Shown: positions 9,501-19,353, numbered from the stretch's first letter. The stretch is 64,000 nt of DNA from JAFGBI01 sp964454025 (GCA_964454025.1 CAYVRP010000022.1:1-64000); one strand, 5' to 3'. The notes: generated from the sequence alone by a model not told the origin. Numbers and translations: made by a program.

Positions 9501-12500
9501 TGCTCGCGGAGCGTGCGGGGGACCCCGAGGCGGCGGCCCAGGTCTGGCTCGAGGCGGCCCGGCTGCGCGAGACGTCGGCCCCCGACGCGGCGCGTGCTCT
9601 CTCGCTCTACGAGGCGGTGCTTCGCGTGGCGCCGCGCCACCGTGACGCCGCCGAGCGACTGGTCGAACTGTACGCGATGGCCGACGAGTGGAACCGGGCG
9701 CGGGCGGCGTTCGACGTGCTGGTCGCCGGGGCGACCGACGACGGAGATCTGGTTTCGCGGATCGCGGCGCTGGAGCCGCGCGCGGTGGCTGCCGGGCAGG
9801 GGGCGGCCTTCGTGGAGCTCATCGACTCGGCGCTCGGTTTCCAGGGGCTGACCCCGCCGCGGGAGCAGTCGCTCTGGCTGGTCAAGGCCCGGGTCCTCGG
9901 GACCGAGCCGGGCGAGGAGGACCGGGTCGCCGCCATCTATCGCCGAGTGATCGACGCCGGGCTGGACGCGGCGGCGACGGCGGCGGAGTCGTTCGGTCAG
10001 TTCTTGGCCGCGCGGCCCCCGACTCCCGCGCGGCTCGAGGATCGGCGCTGGCTCTTCGAGTGGCGCGCGGAGCATGCGGCCGATCCGACGGCGGTCTGGC
10101 TGGAGTGGGCCGCCGTGGAGGAGCGCGAGCTCGGGGATCCCGCACGCGGCATCGCGCTCTATCGCCGTGTCCTCGAGCGCGACCCGGCGCGCGCCGCCGC
10201 GCTCGCGGAGCTGGCCCGCCTGCTGGCCGAGACGGGCGACGCCGACGCGGCCGGCGAGGCGCTCCGATCGCTCCGAGCGACCGCCGAAGGTGACGCGGCG
10301 CGCGCGCGCGACGCGAAGATCGCAGGGCTGCTACTGGAGCCGCTGGGTCGCGCCGAGGAGGCGCTCGACGCTGCGCGCCGCGTGCGCGACGCCACCCCGA
10401 CCGACGTCGGCGCGCTGGACGTGGTGCGCCGCGTGCTCAAGGGCCCCGGGCGCGCCGCACGGGCGGCCGCCGTGCTGGAGCAGGTCGCCGCGGGGTCCGA
10501 GGATCCGGCGGCGCGCGCCGCGGTGCTCGAATCACTGCTCGCGCTCGCCGCGGCCGGGGGCGAGCTGAACGAGGCTCGCCAGCGCTGGTTCATGCAGCTC
10601 CTCGAGTGTCGCGAGGAGGACCCCGAGGCGTCCCTGGCCGTGGCGCTCCGTGGGGCCAGCGCCCACCCCGGTGCGGACGAGCTCTGGGCGGCGGCCGAGC
10701 GGCTCGCGCGGCGCCTGGATCGCCCGGGTCCCGTGGCGGACGCCTACGCGGCGGTCCTGGACGGCGACCTGTCGAGCGACCTCGCCGAGGCCGTCGGTCG
10801 CCGGATGGTCGAGTTCTTCGAGGAGTGGTTCGAGGATCCAGATCGGGTCGTGGCCCTGCTCAAGCGGGTCCTAGAGCTGGCGCCGGGGGCGGACTGGGCG
10901 TTCGATCGCCTCAAGCTCGCCTTCAACGGTTCCGCCCGCTGGGATGAGCTCTTCGCGCTCTACGACGGCGCCCTGGCTCGGACCCACGAGGCGCCGGCCC
11001 GGGTGGTGCTGCTGCGCGAGGCGGCGATGGCCGCCAAGGACTTCGCGGCCGACGCCCCGCGGGCCATCGGCTACCTGGAGCAACTCAACTGGCTCGTCCC
11101 GACCGACGGTGCGGTGGAGGGGACCCTCGAGCGGCTCTACGAGCGCGAGGGCATGCTCCGGGCGCTCATCGAGCTGTACACGCGACGGCTCGACCGGGTG
11201 CCCCCGGCCGAGCGCAACGACCTGCGGCGACGGATCGCAGAGCTCTGGATCGCCGTCGGAGACGCGCTCCCGGCGTTCGAGATCCTCAACGAGATGCGCA
11301 ACGACGCGGCCGTCGGGGAGGGGACCTATCGCCTGATCGAGCGCGTGGTCGAGCTCGACACCGCCCGTTCCTCGATCGCTCCGGGCAGCAAGCCGCGGCG
11401 CGGCAAGCAGGCCAGCGTGCGCGAGGTCGGGGCGGGGCTGCTGCGGGAGTACTACGAGCGCGCCGGTCGCGTCGCCGACGTGGCGCGGATGCTGGAGATC
11501 GGGCTGGAATTCGCGCGCTCCGACCGCGAACGGGTGATGCGACTCACCGAGCTCGTCGAGCTCCGCCTGACGCGGCTCGACGACGTGCCGGGGGCCTTCC
11601 AGAACGTGTCCTCGCTGGTGACGCTCGAGCCCGGGGTCGCCGATCACCGGCGGCTGCTCGCGGAGCTGGCCGCGCGGATCGGCGCCCAGGCGGCGCGGGC
11701 GGCGCTGCTCGCGGCGGTCGCCCGCGAACAGTCAGCGCTCCCCCTCCGCGCGGCCCTGCTCGAGGAAGCTGCCTCGGTACACGTCGAGCTCCTGGCGGAG
11801 CCGGCGGCGGCGATCGAGCTCTACTTCGAGCTGCTCGAGCTCGCGGGGAGCGACCGGGAGCTCGCGCTCGGTGCGGCGCGGAGCCTCGATCCGCTGCTGG
11901 CCGAGGCCGGTCGTCCCGGGGAGCACTGCGACGTGCTCGAGCGCCGAGCGGCCCTGGAGGACGACCCGGGCGCGCGCCGGGCGGCGCGCGGGGCCGCGGC
12001 TCGGATCGCCGCCGCCGTGCTCCGAGCTCTGGACCGCGCGGCGCGCCACTATCGGCTCCGCCTCGCGGACGATCCGGCCGATCTCGAGGCGCTCGACGGC
12101 CTCGTGGAGGTGCTGGAGCGCGCCGGGCACTACTCGGAGCTGATTGAGGCGCTGGGAGCTCGCGCCCGGACACGGACCGATCCCGTCGCGGCGCGCGCCG
12201 ACCTGGTGCGCATCGCCCGCCTCTACGAGGAGACGCTGCACGCTCGGCTGCCGGCGATCCAGGCCTGGCGAGAGGTGCGCGCCCGCACCGGGCGCGACGA
12301 GGAGAGCTTCGTCGCGCTCGTGCCGCTGCTCGAGGCCGAATCCCGCTGGTCCGAGCTCGCCGAGCTGGTGGAGGTCGAGGCGGCGGAGGCAGAGGATCCC
12401 GCGCGCCAGCGCGACCGGTATCGGCAGCTCGGGGAGATCCACCGCACGCGAACGCACCGCCCGCGCGCAGCCGTCGAGGCCTTCGTCGCCGCGGAGGAGT

Positions 12501-15500
12501 GGGATGCGGCGATCGCGACGGCCGCCGATCCGGCGCTCGCGCCGGAGGTCGGGCTGGGGGTCTGCCGGGGATTGATGGAGCTGGCCGTGGCCGCGTGGAG
12601 GAAGCAGGGCACCGCCGCGACGGGCGCGGCCCGGGCGGCGGCCTGGGCGGTGGAAGACCTCACCGCTCGGCTCCGAGCGCTCGGCCGGCACGCCGAGGTC
12701 GCCGAGCTACTCCTCGGCGCGGCCGGGCTCCCGTTCGAGCGGCAACGCCAGCGCGAGCTCAGACGGGACGCCGCCGGCGTGCTACAGGACGATCTCGGGG
12801 CCGAGGACCAGGCGCTGGAGATCCTGCGCGGCATCTTCGCCGAGGATGCGGGCGACGCGATCGCGACGGCCACCGTCTCCCGGCTGGCGGCGCTGCTCGA
12901 GGCGCGCGCGCTTCACGACGAGGTGGCCGAACTCTGGGAGGCGCAGGCCCGCGCGCGCCAGGCGGGGGGCGATCCGACCACCAGCGCGGAGCTCTGGGCG
13001 CGCGCGGCCCGGCTCTGGGAGGAGCGGGTCGGCGACGTCGATCGGGCGATCGTGGATCACCGCGCGGGGGCCGCCCTCGGCGGGGAGGAGTCGCTAGAGG
13101 CGCTCGCGCGGATCCATCATGCCCGCGGTGAACGGCGCGCCGAGGCCGAGGTGCTCGAGACGCTCTGCGCGCAGTCCGCGGCGGGCCTGCTCTCGGAGCG
13201 GGCCTTGCGGCTCGCCGACGCCTACGTGGCGGCCGGGGAGCGCGGGCTCGCGCGCACGCGCCTCGAGGAGACGGTGCGGAGCGCGGACGACCCGGGCCCG
13301 CTGCGCCGGCGGCTGGCCGAGCTGTACCGGGAGGACGGGGACTTCACCCAGCTGGCGGCCCTCCTCACCAGCGAGGCGGCGCGGACGTCCGATCCCCGCG
13401 CGCGGCTCGGCCTGTTGCTCGAGGCGGCTCGCTTGCACCTCGACCAGCGCGGGGAGCCGGGGGACGCGGTGCCGCTGCTCGAGCAGGCCGTGGAGCTCGA
13501 CCCCGAGGAACCCGAGCTGCGCCTCTCCCTGTCTCGGGCCCTCGAGCTCGGGGGTCGCTACGACGAGGCGAGCCAGATCCTCCGCCAGCAGATCGAGCTG
13601 TTCGGTGCTCGCCGACCGAAGAACCGGGCGCTGGTCCACTTCCAGCTGGCGCGCGTGTCGCTCGCGGCCGGACGCCGCGCGGAAGCCATCGCCGAGCTCG
13701 GGGCGGCGAACAAGATCGATCCCGCGCACCCGGGGATCCTGCAGGCGCTGGCGCGGATCGCCTACGAGGAGGGCCAGTACGAGCGCGCCAAGAAGACGTA
13801 CAGCGCGCTGCTCCTGCTGATCCGGCCGGCCGAGGACCGCGACGCCCCGTCTCGCGCGGAGGCGCTGCTCGATCTCGCCGAGATCGCGAGCAAATGCGAT
13901 GACCCGATCCAGGCGGCGGAGTTCGTGGAGTCCGCCTTCGAGACGGCCCTCGAGCATCCGGGCGAGGCAGTTCGCCTGGAGGCCAGCCTCCGGGCTAGGG
14001 GGCGCCGGGATCTCCTCGCGCGATCGATCGAGGCTCGGGTGGAGCGGGCGCGGCGACCGGAGGACGCGGCCCGGGCGCTGGCCGATCTGGTCATGCTGCA
14101 CGTCGGAGAGGGGGGGGCTGGCGGCGCCGGTGCCCCCCTGGTTCCGGAGACGGTTCGCACCCGGGCTCAGGCGATCCAGGCGGAGCTGGAGCGGACGGGG
14201 GTGACGGCCGAGGAGCCCTGGAGCGCGCTCGGCCGGATCTACGACTTCCTCGGGGACGCCGATGCCGAGGTGCGCGTCCTGGAACGCCGGGTCGCCATCT
14301 GGCAGAAGCGCGGGGGCGGGACAGCCGACGCGGGGCCTCTCTATCGCCTCGCCGAGATCCGCCTGAGCGAGCCGAGCACGGTCGATGAGGGGCTGGCGCT
14401 GCTGGAGCGGGCGCTCTCCGCCCACCCCGACCCCGCGCGCGCCATCGGCATCCTCGACGTCGCCCTGCAGCGGAACCCCGCCGCCGAGGGCCTGGTCGAC
14501 CTGCTGGAACGCCTCGCGCGCGCGCGCGGCGACGACCGGACCCTGGCGCGCGCGCTGACGGCGCGGCTGAGCGCGCCCACCGCGGACGGCGCGCTGCTGC
14601 GGGAGGCGGTGGCGCTGGCGGCGAAGACGGGCGACGGTGCGCTCGAGGAGCGCGCGCTGCAGCGCGGCCTCGCGCTTGCGCTCTCCGACGAGGACGCATC
14701 CTGGGTCCGGCTCGCACTCGCCGACCGGGCCCACCGCGCCGGGGATCGCGCGCGCGCCGTCGAGCTGCGGATCGAGGCAGCCGAGCTGCTCGGCGGAGAC
14801 GCGGGGCGAGCGGCGCTGCTGGCGGCGGCCGCGACCCTGCGCGACGAGCTCGAGCTCCCGGAGCGCGCCGCCGAGCTGTACCGGTCCCTGCTCGCCAGCG
14901 AGCCTGGCGACCGGGAGGCCTGGGAGCCGCTGCTGGTGATCCTGAGGCAGCTCGGGCGTGGCGACGACCTGCTCGAGCTCATCCGGCAGACGGTGCCGCT
15001 GGTCGACTTGGCGTCGGAGCGGACTCGCTTGCGCCTCGAGCAAGCAGAGATGGAGCTTGCGCGCGGCGATGACGCCGCGGCCACGATCACGTTGCAGCAG
15101 GTGCTCGACGACGATCCCAACGACGCGCAAGCCGCGCTCCTCCTCTCCGGGATCCTCGAGCGTTCCGGGCGAGCGGACGAGCTCGTGGCGTTGCTCGAGC
15201 GGCAGCTCGACGCCGCCAAGGACCGCGACGATCTCGAGGCGGTGGTCACGATCTCGCTGCGCATCGCGGGCCTGCAGGAGGAGCGAGGGCGGCTCGACGC
15301 GGCGTTCGATGCCTACCGCTCGGTGCTCGACTGGAGCGCCCGGAACCGGCCTGCCCTCGAGGCGGTAGTGCGCCTCGCCGAGGTCCGCAAGGACCCCTAC
15401 TCGCAGGCCGACGCCCTGGAGTCGCTGCTGGAGGGGGTCACGGGGCAGGAGGCGGTGCCGCTGGCGGAGCGGCTGGTAGCCATCCGCCGTGAGCTCCACG

Positions 15501-16948
15501 ACGCGGACGGCATCGACCGCGCCCTCGCCCTCGCGTTCGCCGCCGCACCCGGGCACGAGGCGTTCCGGGAGGAGCTGATCGCGCGCTACGTCGAGCGTGA
15601 GGACCACCTCGCCGTGCTGGACGTCCTCAAGCGGGCCGTCGAGGTCAACGCGAAGGACTCGGCCCTCGTGCGCCGACTGATCGCGGCCTACCGTGCCGCC
15701 GGGCAGCCGGAGCAGGCCCTCGCGATGCTGCAGGAGGTGCTCGCCGCAGAGAAGGCCAGCGCCTCGCTGCTCCCGCAGCGTGCGGCGCTGCTGGGCGAGC
15801 TCGGCCGCGAGGAGGAGGCGCTGGCCGACGCGGAGCGGGCGCACGCCATCGGGCTGGTGTCGGACGAGGAGCTGGTGAGCGCGCTGGAGCGCGTCAGCGT
15901 CGGTGCACCGCCGGAGCGGGCGCTGGAGCTCGGGTTGCGCCTGGTGTCGGTGCTCGAAGCGCGCGGAGATCTCGCCTCCGCTCGGGGGCGGCTCACGGAG
16001 CTCCTGGAACGGCACCCGGATCACGCCGCGGCTTGGCGTCGCCTGGCCGAGCTGAGCGGCCGCGCGGAGGACTGGGACGGCGCGCTCGTCGCGTTCCAGC
16101 GGCTCGTCGCTCTCGAGCAGGGCGAGGGGCTGGTCGACGCCGCGCTCGGGCTGTATGACGCCGCCTATCGAGCCAATCGCCTGGCGGACGCGCTCGAGGG
16201 GCTGGAGCGGGCGCTCGCGGCGGCGCCCGGGCATGCGATCGTGCGCGCGCGTCTGCAGGAGGCCTACGAGGCGGTGGGCGACCACCGTGGGTTGGCCCGA
16301 ATGCTGGAGTCGGAGTCCGCCCAGGCCGCGGACCCTGGGGACGCCTTCGCCCTGCTGCTGCGCGCAGGGGCGCTGCTGCTGGAGCCGGACGGGGACCCGC
16401 AGGAGGCCTTGCGGGTCCTCGAGGCCGCCCGGGCGCTCGGCACCGACAGCTTTGACGCCGTGGTGTTGCTCGCGCGGGCGCTGGGCGCGCTGGGTCGGAC
16501 CGAGGAGGGCATGAACCTCCTGCGCGAGACGATCGAGGCGAACCGAGGGAAGCGGCTGAAGGGGCTCGCCGTGGTGCACGTCGAGCTGTCGCGCTTCCAC
16601 CTCGAGGACGGGATGTTGACGGACGCCATGGACGCGCTCCAGCGTGGCTTCGACATGGATCCGCGCAACGCGACCATCGCGATGCAGCTCGGCCAGCTCG
16701 GCCTGGAGATGGAAGAGTACGAAACCGCAGCCAAGGCCTTCCGCGCCGCCACCATGATGCGGCCGTACGATCCGGCGACCGGCGAGGGCATCACCTCCGC
16801 GGCGAAGGCGGACGCGCAGTACTGTCTCGCGTGGCTCGCCTTCAACGAGGGGGACGCCCGCAAGGCGAAGGTGCTCGCCAACAAGGCCCTCGCGGAGAAC
16901 CCGGAGCACGAGCTCGCGAAGACGCTCCTGGCCGAGGTCGGCGGTTGA
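6551..16948 (+). CDS. Giant tetratricopeptide-repeat protein (3465 residues)
   Basis: A single uninterrupted frame of 10.4 kb. ATG at 6551 opens MLKLETLNEVLAEKL; an in-frame GTG at 6539 would add four residues. There is no signal peptide and no membrane segment, so it is probably cytoplasmic. The protein is almost entirely helical TPR-like repeats of about 34 residues with the usual W/L-G-Y-A-F-A-P spacing (for example DAAIEYAERALGAAPGHEAA near residue 95 and DAMDALQRGFDMDPRNATIA near the C-terminus), likely several tens of units. No enzymatic domain is visible. The best-formed repeats are the C-terminal ones, about the last 130 residues. A PEGA-domain membrane protein follows 68 bp downstream and may be functionally linked. 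A scaffold role is likely; the partner is unknown. Confidence 0.85.
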   Translation: MLKLETLNEVLAEKLSNPAEVLDLLITALAKGQHPALEWGALHAAASRDGLVGELASAYEAALAGRRIKLVSPANQAEAYLHAAEFFAERANDTDAAIEYAERALGAAPGHEAAFALLERVLRAKGDRVRLARAYLELAGAERDRDRQLAELRQAAGLLAGQEGTDELAIEVHQRILRVDPADATSLAALIARYAATGKHRESARLLEQALGRVEGAEAQPLRRQLIAFYCDELNEPQRAMPHVEALLAEVPGDERALAAAEALLDNKVMAPRAVTALADAYLALGRSEDAAAMLTRELKTARGPRRLEVQKRLGILKQDALNDLPGALELLGPAVTADPADDALRRRFVELSLSLEQPLEAARLLGRALQPSSDPEVRARIGATLGIVYLTAGDVRRAQAEFESVVEAGIDESAVLVSASSLVDIFAEAGNSRRLADVLEIVVRLEPPGDARVAAARRLARVCDEVGDAARGTPAWEALLDTEWEDEALERLQALYDQAGKRDALAAILERRAGRATDPAEARQLAFRVADLRSSGARDRDAALRAWQSYLDVHGPSREAHARLLPLLEQEQRWSEVDRVLRAEIELAPAAEHAALWARSGQGRGARLDDPAGAVAAFGAALAADPKEPSSRAALEQLLRVPEVAHEAAALLEPLYRSEGRRRELARVLELRAGIGSALAPRLAALGEAAEIAQRELGDPEWALALAGRGLTAVSAGHPELILPWLERVIAFADAAGNPTLRARVLVEALGESPVDGPERLALARATAEALAATDEVQRAVAVYRQALRYDPASTELLQKVDELLALQGSPEERLALYRQALAQPCAPARRRELLHAMARLQRRDLHDIAAAVQTWRTALAADPGDHAAHQGLVEIFTEQARWDELHAELTRVLELVAPERRVAVRIRLAEVDLARGNRAGALAQYAPLVRDGALDDDGLAAVEELARTEGATPLVREVLERRVALATEPLVRATLLERLGTVLAERAGDPEAAAQVWLEAARLRETSAPDAARALSLYEAVLRVAPRHRDAAERLVELYAMADEWNRARAAFDVLVAGATDDGDLVSRIAALEPRAVAAGQGAAFVELIDSALGFQGLTPPREQSLWLVKARVLGTEPGEEDRVAAIYRRVIDAGLDAAATAAESFGQFLAARPPTPARLEDRRWLFEWRAEHAADPTAVWLEWAAVEERELGDPARGIALYRRVLERDPARAAALAELARLLAETGDADAAGEALRSLRATAEGDAARARDAKIAGLLLEPLGRAEEALDAARRVRDATPTDVGALDVVRRVLKGPGRAARAAAVLEQVAAGSEDPAARAAVLESLLALAAAGGELNEARQRWFMQLLECREEDPEASLAVALRGASAHPGADELWAAAERLARRLDRPGPVADAYAAVLDGDLSSDLAEAVGRRMVEFFEEWFEDPDRVVALLKRVLELAPGADWAFDRLKLAFNGSARWDELFALYDGALARTHEAPARVVLLREAAMAAKDFAADAPRAIGYLEQLNWLVPTDGAVEGTLERLYEREGMLRALIELYTRRLDRVPPAERNDLRRRIAELWIAVGDALPAFEILNEMRNDAAVGEGTYRLIERVVELDTARSSIAPGSKPRRGKQASVREVGAGLLREYYERAGRVADVARMLEIGLEFARSDRERVMRLTELVELRLTRLDDVPGAFQNVSSLVTLEPGVADHRRLLAELAARIGAQAARAALLAAVAREQSALPLRAALLEEAASVHVELLAEPAAAIELYFELLELAGSDRELALGAARSLDPLLAEAGRPGEHCDVLERRAALEDDPGARRAARGAAARIAAAVLRALDRAARHYRLRLADDPADLEALDGLVEVLERAGHYSELIEALGARARTRTDPVAARADLVRIARLYEETLHARLPAIQAWREVRARTGRDEESFVALVPLLEAESRWSELAELVEVEAAEAEDPARQRDRYRQLGEIHRTRTHRPRAAVEAFVAAEEWDAAIATAADPALAPEVGLGVCRGLMELAVAAWRKQGTAATGAARAAAWAVEDLTARLRALGRHAEVAELLLGAAGLPFERQRQRELRRDAAGVLQDDLGAEDQALEILRGIFAEDAGDAIATATVSRLAALLEARALHDEVAELWEAQARARQAGGDPTTSAELWARAARLWEERVGDVDRAIVDHRAGAALGGEESLEALARIHHARGERRAEAEVLETLCAQSAAGLLSERALRLADAYVAAGERGLARTRLEETVRSADDPGPLRRRLAELYREDGDFTQLAALLTSEAARTSDPRARLGLLLEAARLHLDQRGEPGDAVPLLEQAVELDPEEPELRLSLSRALELGGRYDEASQILRQQIELFGARRPKNRALVHFQLARVSLAAGRRAEAIAELGAANKIDPAHPGILQALARIAYEEGQYERAKKTYSALLLLIRPAEDRDAPSRAEALLDLAEIASKCDDPIQAAEFVESAFETALEHPGEAVRLEASLRARGRRDLLARSIEARVERARRPEDAARALADLVMLHVGEGGAGGAGAPLVPETVRTRAQAIQAELERTGVTAEEPWSALGRIYDFLGDADAEVRVLERRVAIWQKRGGGTADAGPLYRLAEIRLSEPSTVDEGLALLERALSAHPDPARAIGILDVALQRNPAAEGLVDLLERLARARGDDRTLARALTARLSAPTADGALLREAVALAAKTGDGALEERALQRGLALALSDEDASWVRLALADRAHRAGDRARAVELRIEAAELLGGDAGRAALLAAAATLRDELELPERAAELYRSLLASEPGDREAWEPLLVILRQLGRGDDLLELIRQTVPLVDLASERTRLRLEQAEMELARGDDAAATITLQQVLDDDPNDAQAALLLSGILERSGRADELVALLERQLDAAKDRDDLEAVVTISLRIAGLQEERGRLDAAFDAYRSVLDWSARNRPALEAVVRLAEVRKDPYSQADALESLLEGVTGQEAVPLAERLVAIRRELHDADGIDRALALAFAAAPGHEAFREELIARYVEREDHLAVLDVLKRAVEVNAKDSALVRRLIAAYRAAGQPEQALAMLQEVLAAEKASASLLPQRAALLGELGREEEALADAERAHAIGLVSDEELVSALERVSVGAPPERALELGLRLVSVLEARGDLASARGRLTELLERHPDHAAAWRRLAELSGRAEDWDGALVAFQRLVALEQGEGLVDAALGLYDAAYRANRLADALEGLERALAAAPGHAIVRARLQEAYEAVGDHRGLARMLESESAQAADPGDAFALLLRAGALLLEPDGDPQEALRVLEAARALGTDSFDAVVLLARALGALGRTEEGMNLLRETIEANRGKRLKGLAVVHVELSRFHLEDGMLTDAMDALQRGFDMDPRNATIAMQLGQLGLEMEEYETAAKAFRAATMMRPYDPATGEGITSAAKADAQYCLAWLAFNEGDARKAKVLANKALAENPEHELAKTLLAEVGG

Positions 16949-17016
16949 CGCGAGCCGCGCGCGGCGCGGCACCGAGCTTGACCGTTCGGGTGGGGTGTGA
17001 CAGTCGTGGGCGGACG

Positions 17017-18738
17017 ATGACCGGGACGAGAGGGGAGACTCCGCCGGAGGCGCCCGCGGCGAGCGCGCTCCCCGACGTCGGTGCCGAGCTGCGGCAGCCA
17101 GCGGCGATTCCGTCGATTCCGCCACCGACGGACGAGATCGACGAGGACTGGGGAGCCATCCCTGATCGCGCCACCAAGGATCCGTCCGCGCCACCGTTGG
17201 TGACACCCGCGGACGGCGGGCGCGAAGGCGGTGACTCGGCTGCGGTGGTGGCCGAGGCGGAGCCGCTGCCGGCGGAGGCGGCTCAACCGTCGCCGGCTAT
17301 AGGACTGGTGCGGGTTCCGTCGCGTCAGGCGACGCAGCTCGGGATGGCCGTCATCACCGATCCTGCCACGTGGCCGCCTGAGGCGGCTCCGGGCGAGATC
17401 ACCGAGTCCGCGCCGGACGGTGCGCGAGAAGCAGGGGGGCGCTTGCGCCCGTCCGAGGCGGCGCCGATCCTGCGGGATCGGCGCCGCACCCCGGCCACCG
17501 TGCCGCCCCTCGCCGGCGCGAGCCGGTCCGGTCCCGTCGCCACCGACCCGATCCCCTCGCGCAGTCCGCCCCGGCTTGGCTTCGCGTCGCCTGTGCACCC
17601 CGGCTCTGCGCCTCCCCCTCCGCTGGAGGATGCGGCCGGCCCAGCACACGCTGCGCGCGCCGCGTCGAGCGGGCAACGCCGCCAGACACCCGTGTCGTTC
17701 CCGCCGCCTCCGGTGGAGGGCGAGACGTCGGGCGAGCGCGAGTCGAGTGATGGCGCGTTCGGGGAGGCGGACCGAGCGCCGCCCGGGGCCGAGGAGCGCG
17801 TCCCTGCGGTCAGCGAGGGTCTGCTGCCGGGGGCTGATAGACCACGCGGGCACGGTGACGTCGTGCCGTCGAGCGGCGCGATCGGACCAGCGCCCCCGGC
17901 GACCTCCGCAGCGGTCAGGGTGTCGCCCGAGCCCGCCTCTGACCTCGAGACTCCGCCCGTCGCCGCTCTCGGTGACGGTGGTGACGGGCCGGCGAGGACC
18001 GGCCCCGCGCGATCGAGCGAGCTCGCCGCGGCGCTGGCCGCCGAACTCGATCGGCTCACCGCCGAGGCCCCCGTGGCGACGGCCCGGACCCCCACCACGT
18101 CCTGCGAGCCGTCGTCCGCGCGAGCCTCGTCGCCGCCGGCACCTGTTGCCTCTTCGCCACCGTTGGCACCCGCCCCCTCACCACCGCCGTCGTCGTGGCC
18201 AGGGAGCGCGCACCCGTCGGTTTCCGCGCCGCCACCGGCGACGCAGGTGTTGCGTCCGTTGCTGCTCGTCGCCGCGGTGGCGGCCGGCGCGGCGCTGATC
18301 TGGGTCGCGCTGCGACCCGCCACCTCCGGCCAGCGGCAATCCTCGAACCTCGAGCACGCCCAGTCGAAACCCGCGATTTCCGCGGCCCCCGATCGAGAGC
18401 GCGGGACGCCGACGCATGAACGACCGCTGGCGCCGCGACCGCTGGCGCCCATCGCCAGCGAGGCCGCGCCGACGGCAGCCGCTGCGACGACCGAGCCGGA
18501 AGACGGTTCGACGGTGCGGGTCGTCATCCGCACCAAGCCGGACGGCGCGCGGTTCTTCCTCGATGGCAAGCGGGTAGGGAAGGCCCCGTTCACGGTGGAC
18601 CTCCCGAAAGGGAAGGTGCAGCGCTACTCGGTCTGGCTCGAGGGCTACGGGGCTCGCGCCGTGGTGGTCGACGGCTCCGACCGGGACATCCTGCTCGGGT
18701 TGGTCCGTGAGGCCCCCGATGCCACCCCGGCCCGCTGA
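17017..18738 (+). CDS. Membrane-anchored PEGA-domain protein
   Basis: 573 residues from the ATG at 17017. Residues 1-410 are disordered, very rich in Pro, Ala, Ser and Arg, with a short acidic motif DEIDEDWGAI near the start. A membrane helix follows at about 412-430 (LLLVAAVAAGAALIWVAL), then a linker, then a PEGA domain at about 500-562 (IRTKPDGARFFLDGKRVG ... PFTVDLPKG). PEGA modules are small beta domains, usually extracytoplasmic, in surface-associated proteins. The topology suggests a long cytoplasmic tail and a periplasmic PEGA module. The gene lies just behind the giant TPR gene on the same strand, so a shared transcript is plausible. The tail could be a docking segment for TPR repeats (inference). 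Confidence 0.75.
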   Translation: MTGTRGETPPEAPAASALPDVGAELRQPAAIPSIPPPTDEIDEDWGAIPDRATKDPSAPPLVTPADGGREGGDSAAVVAEAEPLPAEAAQPSPAIGLVRVPSRQATQLGMAVITDPATWPPEAAPGEITESAPDGAREAGGRLRPSEAAPILRDRRRTPATVPPLAGASRSGPVATDPIPSRSPPRLGFASPVHPGSAPPPPLEDAAGPAHAARAASSGQRRQTPVSFPPPPVEGETSGERESSDGAFGEADRAPPGAEERVPAVSEGLLPGADRPRGHGDVVPSSGAIGPAPPATSAAVRVSPEPASDLETPPVAALGDGGDGPARTGPARSSELAAALAAELDRLTAEAPVATARTPTTSCEPSSARASSPPAPVASSPPLAPAPSPPPSSWPGSAHPSVSAPPPATQVLRPLLLVAAVAAGAALIWVALRPATSGQRQSSNLEHAQSKPAISAAPDRERGTPTHERPLAPRPLAPIASEAAPTAAAATTEPEDGSTVRVVIRTKPDGARFFLDGKRVGKAPFTVDLPKGKVQRYSVWLEGYGARAVVVDGSDRDILLGLVREAPDATPAR

Positions 18739-18821
18739 GCCCAGTCCGTGGCGGGAATCGGTGCGGCCCGGGCGGTGGCCCCTTGGTGAGGATCCCGAAG
18801 CGGTGTAGAGGGCGATCTGTC

Positions 18822-19274
18822 GTGCATCGTTTCGAGCCCGCCGAACTCCGCGAACGGCCCGCCAACTGCTTCGCGCTGGAGCGGGACGTCCGATTTCAGG
18901 ACGTCGACGCGGCGGGCATCGTCTTCTACCCGCGCGTGCTCGAGTACTTCAGCGACGCGTTCATCGCCTTCCTGAACCATAATGGAGCCCGCCTGCCCGA
19001 CGTGCTGCGGGAGCGGCGGTGGGGTGCTCCCCTGCGCCACGCCGAGGCGGACTACTTCACGCCGCTCCGCTATGGCGATCGGATCGAGGTCGCCATGGTC
19101 CGCTGCCGGCTCGAGGCGACCGCCGTGGCCATCGGCTACCGCGTTGCCCGCCTCGCCGATGGCGTCGTGACGGGGATCGGGCAGACCGAGCACGTCTTCG
19201 TCGAGATGGCGAGCTTCCAGCGCTGTCCTGTCCCCGACGACTTGGCGGAGGCGTTCGCGCGCCTGCCCGCCTGA
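18822..19274 (+). CDS. Hot-dog acyl-CoA thioesterase (4HBT/YbgC type), candidate DHNA-CoA hydrolase
   Basis: 150 residues from the GTG at 18822; upstream TTG 18783 and GTG 18786 would add 13 or 12 unlikely residues. The single hot-dog domain carries FQDVDAAGIVFYPRV, with Asp29 at the place of the catalytic Asp of Pseudomonas 4-hydroxybenzoyl-CoA thioesterase. The classical menaquinone route needs a 1,4-dihydroxy-2-naphthoyl-CoA hydrolase, and cyanobacterial enzymes for this step belong to this fold class. The eight other men genes lie directly opposite and end 79 bp away, and none of them is a thioesterase, so this gene is the best local candidate. Substrate is inferred from context. A general acyl-CoA thioesterase is the alternative. 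Confidence 0.75.
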   Translation: MHRFEPAELRERPANCFALERDVRFQDVDAAGIVFYPRVLEYFSDAFIAFLNHNGARLPDVLRERRWGAPLRHAEADYFTPLRYGDRIEVAMVRCRLEATAVAIGYRVARLADGVVTGIGQTEHVFVEMASFQRCPVPDDLAEAFARLPA

Positions 19275-19325
19275 CCACGGGCGTCCTGCGCCGACGGTCG
19301 GTCCGGGTCACGAGCGGCCGTCCGA

Positions 19326-19342
19326 GTCACGGCCGCCGTGAC
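19326..19342. terminator. Short inverted repeat between convergent thioesterase and menE
   Basis: GTCACGGC and GCCGTGAC lie one base apart in the 79-bp space between the two convergent stop codons. It could fold into a 6-bp stem with a 5-nt loop on either strand. No T tract follows, so its terminator role is weakly supported. Confidence 0.35.
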
Positions 19343-19353
19343 GCCGCCGGTCC

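Noticed and set aside
5621..17206. Very long minus-strand open frames (1484 and 1370 codons) opposite the giant TPR gene
   Set aside because: They are high-GC shadows. Their translations are full of Arg, Gly, Pro and Leu without domain patterns, while the plus strand encodes regular TPR helices.
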